Positions 55,359-64,000 of a stretch of DNA of 64,000 bases are shown piece after piece (the stretch's first letter is position 1; every line of letters starts with the position of its first letter). The translations under genes were made by a program, and so were the position numbers. Origin of the DNA: Phoronis australis (Eukaryota > Phoronida > Phoronidae); NCBI GenBank assembly GCA_002633005.1, contig NMRA01000357.1, positions 196,894 through 260,893 on the forward strand, in the 5' to 3' direction. The notes beneath the pieces were generated by a model. The model did not search any database. It was given only the letters and a program-made list of their open reading frames with translations, and had not been told where the DNA came from.

Positions 55359-56168
55359 CAGTGCGTCATTGAAAACTTAATTATATATGCCAATGATGCA
55401 AGGGCGCGTCCCTTAAAATATCCGTGGACCGACATTTGAGTCCTATTTTTTCAGTTGACACCAAGACGCTTTTGTCTCTATCACAATCATAGGATGACAG
55501 GATTTCTGTAGTGTAGTGTTAGTGTAGGCTACCAGTCTTCTGTGAACCTAGTGAGTATGAGGTTTGTTCCCGAGTCTCTCACTGATTTATGTTCAGGTGC
55601 AAGTGGTGTTAGTGGGAGCCGACCTTATGAATAGAGATGTAGCCTACTTGTCCAAGAACTGCAAGTTTTGCTCTCATCACTTCGAGGAGTCCATGTCGAT
55701 GAATGAAGAACAAGCTAGTATTGAATGGAGTGCCCGAGCAATATTTGATGTCCCGAATACACCAAAAATGAAGATGTCAAAAAGTTCTCCGGAAATTATA
55801 TTAATAGCTCTGGAATAGGCTTTCTTGCATTTCTGATTATCGTCTCACAAACCAAGTACTGACACATCACGTGTAGAGAGGACAATTAGTCAAAATCTGG
55901 TTTTCCTATTTTAATAAGGTTGATCAGATTGAAACATTTTATAAATGGTTAAGCCTGTGATTTGGAGAGAGCCAAAGTGAAACTGATGGATCTTTCAGAT
56001 TCTGAGTGGTGGGCTGAAATTTTGTTAAACCCAAGCTATCCGTACCATTTTACTTCTCGATAACAAACACCTCTATGAGTAAATTAGTTTTCAGCTTCAT
56101 TTATAACGCATTTCTTTGGCGAAAAGTGTTGTTCTTTTCTAGTGAATTAATAGAGAGTGACAAGGTTG
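55359..56168 (+). repeat. Tandem duplication, copy B
   Basis: Nearly identical to 54541-55357 with scattered substitutions (for example GGGCGCGGCCC versus GGGCGCGTCCC) and small indels. Confidence 0.93.
55605..55818 (+). pseudogene. THAP domain C-terminal exon, copy B
   Basis: Duplicate of 54787-55006 with a few amino-acid changes (NK to NR, SKSC to SKNC, NPP to NTP). The frame stays open to the same stop. Confidence 0.6.
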
Positions 56169-57517
56169 CTCAGATTTTCTTGTTGTATTGGTGTATGTGT
56201 TGGCTTGTTTGAACGTTTTCGGAGATTGTGATTAATTTAAGCTCCAGTTGTGGCTAGGTAACAGATATGATCTTGTGGTCTGGCTTTAACTTACCTGAAA
56301 TATTCACTGTTATTGATAATAGGAACAGTTGGGTATATAAAATTAAATTTTGGTTTTATCATCCAAGTCACTCTTTTTAATTCAGTTTTGTATGAAGCTA
56401 TATGTGTGTAGGGAATATTTTGATTGCTGTTCAGTACCTTAATTCTTTGTCATGACATTTTGAAAATGGACTAATTGTGAGTGATATACTCAATGTTACT
56501 TCGTTTTGTAAGTTGTGAGCTATTATACAGATTAGCAACTGACTTGTAACTGTTGGTGATTATATTGGCAGAGTGGAATCGAGTTTACCCTATACTGTCA
56601 TGTCTAAGAAATAATGGAATGTTCTAAAATTACATTAGGATTTTGTGGTAGTGATGAATTGCTTTGGTTTCTTCTTCTCACTTCTGTAACACCCACTGCA
56701 CAAAAACAATTTTTCGCATTGCTAGTATCCTGGTGCATTGAATAGGAAATTGTTGGGTGGAGATGAAACCAGCAGTGAGCTGGGAGCAACATGTTTCTCA
56801 ATGGTCAGAGGAGCAACCAAAATGTGTGACGATGGGAGGGGCTCAACACCCTTGTGGCATAGCCCATTGGTCTTTACCCATTTAGCACTCCTCCCATGTA
56901 ACCCCGTTGGGAGGGGGTCAACACCCGTTTGGCGCTCACCTGGTTTTTGCCTGGTACTCCCTTAGCTGGCACATGGGGGTAATTCCCCTCTGAACCCCCA
57001 GGAGCAATCATTCAAATTATGTAGTCCATGGAGGTATGAACTGTTATAAGGAACGATAACTGCCTTGTTAAGAACTCAAACATGAAACAAAACCATGATG
57101 GATTTTGTAGGAGCTTCAAGAGAATAAAAACAAAAACACTTAAATATTGATTAAAATACACAATTTCGTTCTCATTCGATTATAAGTGGATGTTAGTTTA
57201 TGCATTCTAACCATTTTCAATCACACAGTAATTTTATTGCACGTTGAATGTCATTGAAGTATGAATTTATCAGTGTTTACATTGTTCGGACTGCGCTCCT
57301 AACTAAGTGTTGATTATTCACCGCTTGGGGCGCTAGTGTTTCGAGCGGTAACCATTGGGGGAATGACAAAATGGCGGAGTGAACTCTCAAACTCTACTAC
57401 ACTCTTTGGCTCTAGCGTAAGTCCCAGGGTTTCTGAAATCTACCCAGGCAACAGGCGGATAACATGTCACTCCAGAGAGTTTTCGGTCACGTTTAAAGTT
57501 AGGTTTAGAATTTGGAG

Positions 57518-57590
57518 ACGAACGGTTAGGGTTACAGTTAAGCTTAGCGTTAGCGGTAGGGACAGCTAGGATTAGAGTTGGGTTGAGGGT
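57518..57590 (+). repeat. Degenerate GTTAGG-type tract
   Basis: GGTTAGGGTTACAGTTAAGC, then GTTAGCGGTAGGGACAGCTA and GGGTTGAGGGTTAGG: a decayed hexamer array resembling TTAGGG telomere repeats. Confidence 0.6.
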
Positions 57591-59099
57591 TAGGCATGAG
57601 GTGATACTGCCGAATCCCTACGTAAAGCAACGAGTCAGATTGGTTATTAGCACGCTTCTTAAGTAAGTCAACAGTTATTTGAATTGTTCCGGTGGGTTGG
57701 GAAGACGAACGTCCGGCAAGTGCCTCTGTTGCTTTCGTACGATAATTGTATCTGGCGGTCTATCCCAAATAACCGGTTCGCTGAGCTGCTGACAGCGCGG
57801 GACAGCGTTCATGAGACCCGGCTTCTTACGATAAAAACAAGAGCTCGCATTACCTCGCAAAATCGCGCGAGTGAAAGCCGAATGTTTCCCGAGATGCTAA
57901 GGGAGCTTACGTGCCTATCCTAGCAAATATATTTAGTCAAATATGTGCCACTTAGTAAAGTATATTCCTTTCCGAAAGAGAACGGTGTGTAGACGTCGTT
58001 AGTCTGCTATTAATTGGATAACAAGAATATGCCGGTTTAAAAAAATAATCACTGTCTCATGCAAAAGTGGAGGATTTTAAAAACATTCCAGACAGCATAT
58101 TGGAGAGCAGAGTATAAATATAGTATTTAAAAGTGTCATACGTATCAGACTAGCGATTTCTGAGATATGGTGTAAGTTCCGAAGATTGGGACATTTTCCT
58201 GGGACCTTACATACATGCAACCTAATTGATAAAGACTTTTTGAAGGTTTTACACATATTTCACGCAAGAGATTAGGTTTTCTTAAACACTAATTGAATGT
58301 TGAAATGGAGTGGTTCACTTCCTTGTGCCCAACATCGGCCGCCAAATAATCCAAAAGAAGCAGTAATCGCTTATAACAGCCGGTTTCGGACATTGAGAAC
58401 CAGTTTCATGCGGATGTGGAGAAAAACTGGTTCACAAAGTGTGACTACTAGGATCAAAATCGTAAGTGCACTTCAGAAACACATCGTAATCAGCTACATA
58501 CAGTTCCTTCGCATGCCCTGATACACCGTAAAATGTTAAAATTTCGTAAAATGCGACAACTTCTACAATTTACGTCGTTGTCACATTTTATGTTGCACAG
58601 CCTCTCCTAAAATGTATCAAGATGTTACAATTTACGTAATTCTTACATTTTACGTCGAATGCGCATGCAGGAAATGTATTCTTGTTACATTTTACTAAAC
58701 CAACGCCATATCACAGAGAAAATGACCAGAATCTCGAACAATTGGTGTCTGACACGGGCGAGGGTGCTGCAGTATTTTTGGACGAGTTGTGGTGTCCAAA
58801 AATTTGAATAGCTACCCATTTAGAGAGTGGTCTCGGCAAAAAACTTACCCAATTTAGATAGTAAGTTGGGTAAAAATTAACATTTTCGCACAGTTCGATT
58901 CAGGAAATTCAGAAAAGGAACCCTTTAAGATGGTATTTTGTCATAATGGTACCATTTTGGAGAGTATTTCTTGCTGCGAAACCACCCTTTTGGGCCGCAC
59001 TTTTCGTATACCTTATTTATAGGAATACTGTCCTGGCTGACACTGTATGAATTTAGCTAATCATTATCAGCATTATTATACTTTACTATTACTATTGTT

Positions 59100-59146
59100 C
59101 TTATTATTATCATCGCCGTCGTCGTCGTCATCATCATCATCATTAT
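59100..59146 (+). repeat. Trinucleotide microsatellite
   Basis: TTATTATTATCATCGCCGTC then GTCGTCGTCATCATCATC and ATTATT: imperfect TTA/TCG/TCA triplets. Confidence 0.9.
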
Positions 59147-62031
59147 TGAATTTCTTTAACGAGGACACAGTGCAATATTCACACTACATGCTTAGCAAAG
59201 TGCATCATGGTTCTCAAAGATTTTTATCCTCTATGGTTCAATATTTTCACCGGGCTTATAAAAGGGAGTGCTGTTTCAAAAGTATAATAAAGGAATTACT
59301 AGGTTCAGCCTTAACGATAATGAGAGGAATGTTTTGATGGATTTAGATGCAAAGTACTTGGCCTATCTTTTGGCAACGAGGAGGCTGAGATTTAAAATCT
59401 TGTTTAGAATCATGCCAATTTCAAAACACGGCATTGTTTCTTATAAAACTAATATGTCTAAAACGTGATTTTTCTATCAAATTGGCTCCTGAAATTGAAT
59501 TCCCCATGAAAAATTTTGTTGTGGTCGTTTTCCCCGAAGAAATGCGATAAGTATTAGCCATTATCATACAGCCGTGAAATAACTGCGTTATCACTCCGTG
59601 AAATACGACACAACTGCCTTTCCATATTTTTCTAGAACAGGTAACCGTTATCATGTCTAGAGAAGATAACTCTGGCAAAGTCGTAAGAATTGAGGTATTT
59701 GGCAGACTAAATCCATAAAAATGAAGGTAGTAGTTGAAATTCATCTGTTTATATAGTACCGCTCATGGCTCACACTCACTGTACTGGTGTTACTATCACC
59801 AGTAATTGAAAAATACCTTACACATGACATCTGTACCAAATTCAGTGCTCAAATCATGAACATATCGGTCAAATATCAACTGAAATTTTAATTTCAATAA
59901 ACTTGATGGAAATTAAGGTGAAAACAGTGTTTTGAAGTAAGCAAACACGCAACCTAAACAATACAGCGACCTCATTTGGCAAACTAATCGTGAATCAGTC
60001 GTTGCTATACCAAACCCGGTTGTAGGCTATCAACAGACATTAAAAATGACGTTCCTATGTAGTACTCGAAAACAAAATAATGTTCTGTAACGCTCGACAA
60101 CCCTCGAATAATTACTTCAGGCAAAATTTTAAAATTCCTTAGAATGTCTGCTAAACGAATAAGCGAGACCTACACTTTAAGCGAGTTACAATTAAGGCGA
60201 ATATAGGAAATTCTACTCACCAAGTACCATCTATGACAAAGAAAGTATGACATCTTTGATGAATATTGCTTTTATCACTCAAGTATGAAGCCAATGTTGT
60301 AATATATTAAGGTGTCAGATGACGAGGATTGGTTGAAACCACCACCACCACAAGATTTAGTATCCTTTATATAGAAAAATACGAAAATTGCACTGGAATT
60401 CACAACAACAGGATAATAACAACTACATGGGCATTTTTTGTGTTTATAAACAAAAACACTGAACCCGCTGTTTGAATAGTACGGGGGTGATTGGACGTAC
60501 CACTTCACCATGGTCGCGGTCTCGTATACTAGGTGGGAAACTCTCTATTCAGGGGCGAACGTGACAGCTCAGGGATTTTACACAGTTTCCATTTTAATGT
60601 ACTTACCATTAGAATGTTTGAAGAGGAAAAAAGACATTGCAACGTTTTCCAAAAAAAAAAACACTTGCTATGGTTTGTAACTCATCTTTTAACAAAAATT
60701 TGTGGAATGCGATGGAAACCTCTACGTAAGAATGACGTTCATGGAATTTCCCTCCAACAGAAATGGGCCCTTTTTAATGGCGCTATTTCGCTATTAACAT
60801 GTTTTTAACGTGCCGACTTTTCTAAAATGGTTGGTGTCACATTTTTGCGACAAAACACTGTTAAATTCTTCTCATGTAACTAAGCGTACAGTATGGCATC
60901 TATTTAAACACTGGCTAGCCGATACGAAAATATTTTTCTCAGTTACTTACAGATGCAGTTCCGATATTGTTTGCCACGGCGCCTGAGGGACGTGTGCATA
61001 ATAAAATTTGAGCTGTCACAATTGCAATGCGGTTGCAGAGCTTAATTTGAACACCGTCAGAAACGAAGGCCTATGCGCCATTCACTTCGTAACGGTACTT
61101 TCAGAAAAAAGCAAGGCAACATCTTGTAATAGAACTTCATTTCTTCTATGTCCCTTAATAAAACATTGAGATGAATTGTTTTCGTTACCTAAGCGAAGAT
61201 TTTCGCCCAAGCGCTTGCCAACGTCTTGCAGTCTACGGAATGCAGCGCGGCTATGCGGGAGAACATGTGGGTTCAAAGCATGCAGCTGACAACTTGCTTA
61301 TTATAGAGATAAAATGCGGGCTTAGGGATATAATAAGGCTATCTATGGAAATCAAATGATGACGTCGATCTATAATCTGTACCTCTTGAGTTGAAGCTGG
61401 CCGGCAGCGACTGAGAGATCTTCATGTAGCAGGGTTGAAATCAGTAGCTGTCTCTATAATATATCAGATGTAATATCGCAGTCTCGCTTTCTAGCGAGGC
61501 CCTGGGTCCTATCGTTACCGAACTCTTGCCTGATCAATGATTACCTGCAGCCCCCCGCAATTTAGGTGACCATGATTGAATGATTAGGTAGGCCTACTGT
61601 ATGCCTTGAGGGGTTGAATGGTTTCACAAAGCGATGACAAAACCTAGCCCTTTTATTAAGGTATGGGTTTCGGGCTATGCGAAGTCCTAACCGGTGCAGG
61701 CTGCCTATAGGCCTAGGTCTGTCAAAAACATCTCAAATCAAATATCTCTCATACTTCGAGATCATCTTTAAATCCAGATAAAAAGTCACATGTATCAATA
61801 ACTTGTTTAACGTGCCGAAGACACAAAGGGTAAACACGGAAAGCAAATGCGGGCTAACCGGTTGCCTTTTTCCTGTTGTCAAACCTGAACAATCGAAGGC
61901 TGTGTAACCCCCATGTCAAAATGGTACATTCCATCACAAAGCAAATAAATTGACCTACTTAGATATACCAAGTCTAGCAGTTCAGATTGCACTTCTTTAC
62001 GGTCCCGCATTTTCAGAAACAGTTTGGCAAA

Positions 62032-62117
62032 ATGGTCAACCTTGGAGACGTGTTCCCGGATTTCGAAGCCAATACGTCAACTGGACCGATGAAATGGCAT
62101 GAGTATATCAATAACAG
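62032..62117 (+). CDS. PRDX6: Peroxiredoxin-6-type gene, first coding exon only (partial)
   Basis: ATG at 62032 followed by MVNLGDVFPDFEANTSTGPM, then KWHEYINN and a gtgtgt donor. The start is the conserved opening of 1-Cys peroxiredoxins (LGD..P.FEANT..G), cytosolic enzymes that reduce peroxides and phospholipid hydroperoxides. The exon stops before the catalytic PVCTTE segment; I searched to 64000 by eye and did not find that exon, so it must lie beyond the window. The attttcag just upstream (62010-62016) could be a 5' UTR acceptor. Confidence 0.82.
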
Positions 62118-64000
62118 GTGTGTTGTCATTGTTAAAACAGGTGGGTATAGGGAATTTAAGTTCCAGCACACTCACCCTGGCACTAGCCAGTGGCAGAACG
62201 GGCTCTGGTTCGCGTTCTGTCCCTTCGCGTGTATGACAAGAAATATTGCGTTTTCTGTTGAAATGACTGTTTGGCTGCAAGTTGCTTTGCTTCATTTGCT
62301 GTAGAACCCTACCGGTTTCATTGTGTGCCTGCATAGCAATTTAAAGTTGTTTGACGTTCTGAACAGTTGTATGCAAATTGGGTCGCACCGGCGTCACTGC
62401 CGGCCGTAGTGACCTAGTTCGTTTTCAGTGATATCTCAGTGAAGCCTATAATAGTAATAGTCGAAGAACGCTAGTAACTCTGGACAGTAGGCCTATAGCT
62501 CATTGCTCTGAAAAAGTAAAACAGCTTTAAACCCGTGTTTGATGTCACGTTTGGGTTTACTATAAAATCGGTTTATATTTCCTTATTCAGTTCAAGCTGT
62601 TCAGAAGTGAATTCTGAAAGTCTTGTTTTTGATAACCCCACTTGCAAAATGCGTAACAGTGTTTTGGAGAATATACACGAAGGATAGCACCTGAAAGTTT
62701 CGTTTGAATTCAATCTGCGATTTCTGAGCTGCGCTGTACCGAAAATTATAGTGTCGTATGACTATGAAGCCCCGCCCCTTTTATGAGAAACTAAAGGGAC
62801 CCTTTTCGAGCTTCTATGATAATGACACCATTTCCTTAATTAATGACGTAGATTTGAATGGAAGAACCTTTGGGCTGTATTGACAACAAACCTCTTCAAA
62901 TGAACCCTTTCGTATAGTTTCAGTGGTTCTTTCCATGACTGAAAATGGGTTTTGAAAAGCCACTCATCCTAGCAGCACTTCTCGTATGTATACGCGTGCA
63001 TGAGCGCTCTTATGGGAGCACACCAGTTCAACTGCATCACAATTTGAAAACGCACGTGTTGCCATTTTTCTCAAATGCTGCTTCAGATTTCTATAAGGTC
63101 ACCGCGGTAGGTGGACTAAGAGTGCATCTCATGATTACATTAATCGTATTAGTCAGCGGCTGCCCGTAGGTATAGCACGTGAACTTTACATGACGTAACT
63201 GTGAGGTACAAAATCAACAGTGGGCTACTGCTTAGTGGAAATATAGAGATTTCAATACTATATCTCGAGTGGATTGAGCGACTTCATCAGATTTATCATG
63301 GTTTGACCTACAGAACGCAAGCACGCTACTGATGTTTATCTGGACATCTCACGAAAAAGAAAATAACTTTAAGATACCCCAAACTTTGGCCCTAACATGG
63401 ATCATCGGTTTTTAGATGCTCGTGCCTGTAAATGTTTGTGAGTGTCGTTTGTCTCCCAGAATTTATGTATACCTCTGCCGGTCGTTAGCTTTACATGTTG
63501 ATATAAATTTCACGAGGAGCTGACGAGCAGCACTACCCGGTCTCTTGTGTGAAATTTCGGGGTCTAACGAGCTCAACACACAGTGCTACCGCGCTGTATT
63601 TTGAGGATGGTCTTCAAACATATAGCTAGCTGGTCGGTAATGGATAACCCTCAGTATCACACAAAGGTATTGATAAATACATTGCGTACAGCGATCATGT
63701 TCAGTCTCCGGTGGTCCCATTTTTTTGTGGTGGGGCGGTCATGTTTTTAGTTGAGTCGATCCCATTTTCAGGTGCGGCGGTCCCGTTAGATTCCCGTAGG
63801 TATGATTTGGAGGACCGGCGTACATATTTTGGGTCCGGCAGCCATGTTGTTTCTCACCCGTGTACGTGTCTACAGTCACCTTGATTTCGTGTATGACCTA
63901 CTTCTACCCAGTCTGCTCTATTGTCAGTGCAACTCTTTTTAAACATTTCATTGAATCCTTCTATTGTTGGCTCCACCGTGGCCCCGGGGGGGGGGGGGGG
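62118..64000. other. First intron of the PRDX6-type gene, to the window end
   Basis: No second exon found. The window ends in a run of at least 15 G after CCCC, which looks like a low-quality or gap edge. Confidence 0.45.

Larger units (their letters stand above)
56169..62031. other. Intergenic region between the THAP fragments and the PRDX6-type exon
   Basis: No gene recognised. Contents: a GGGGCTCAACACC / GGGGGTCAACACC local repeat (about 56835-56935), a degenerate TTAGGG-like tract (57518-57590), an AATTTACGT/ACATTTTACG-rich stretch (58530-58695), and a trinucleotide tract (59100-59146). Confidence 0.5.

Noticed and set aside
62945..63169. Candidate second exon of the PRDX6-type gene
   Set aside because: The translation lacks the peroxiredoxin catalytic PVCTTE segment and any similarity to the family.
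1..64000. CRISPR arrays, bacterial operons, tRNA or rRNA genes
   Set aside because: Spliced eukaryotic genes and transposon relics dominate; no regularly spaced identical repeats with unique spacers and no tRNA A/B-box pattern that I could support.

Overview
The window is eukaryotic, AT-rich and mostly non-coding. Small GT-AG exons of about 60-360 nt sit in introns of 0.1-6 kb filled with transposon relics. The protein domains (C-type lectin, calcium-binding EGF, uromodulin-type D8C, VWD) together with THAP/P2X7-like, Penelope-like and Kolobok-like elements point to a metazoan. A marine invertebrate deuterostome such as a hemichordate or cephalochordate is my best guess, but this is an inference and the species is not determined.

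One gene dominates. On the + strand I assembled a 28-exon coding region from 8287 to 53177 by joining acceptor/donor sites whose reading phases all agree. It gives 4,419 nt, or 1,472 residues plus a TGA stop. Domain order: signal peptide, C-type lectin domain, four EGF domains (three with the calcium-binding signature), D8C domain, a linker of the kind seen in VWDE (von Willebrand factor D and EGF domain) proteins, VWD domain, a Cys-poor/Arg-rich stretch, one further EGF-like module, three tandem Cys-rich repeats, one transmembrane helix and a short basic tail. It looks like a cell-surface, VWDE-related adhesion or recognition receptor.

Layout: 1-8286 is upstream intergenic DNA with a 403-bp-family palindromic repeat fragment, an 812-bp inverted-repeat element with a 9-bp target duplication, a hAT-type transposase tail, and a transposon bounded by inverted arrays of a 21-bp palindromic repeat (about 5436-7604). 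8287-53177 is the receptor gene. Its introns hold a LINE 3' fragment between 143-bp direct repeats (9970-10853), a second transposon of the inverted-array type (about 12836-14522), a decayed minus-strand protein relic (about 14950-15850), a ~155-bp satellite (16266-17170), a Tc1/mariner relic and a long decayed LINE interrupted by a MITE (27750-31290), and a Penelope-like composite interrupted by a TTAA-flanked element carrying THAP and P2X7-C-like coding (43637-46378). The intron between exons 23 and 24 carries an inverted copy of the 812-bp element. 53178-62031 is intergenic, with THAP-domain fragments and an 817-bp near-identical tandem duplication whose junction is a single N. At 62032 the first coding exon of a peroxiredoxin-6-type gene begins; the rest lies beyond the window, which ends in a G run.

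All exon and element boundaries were read by eye; no alignment or database search was run.
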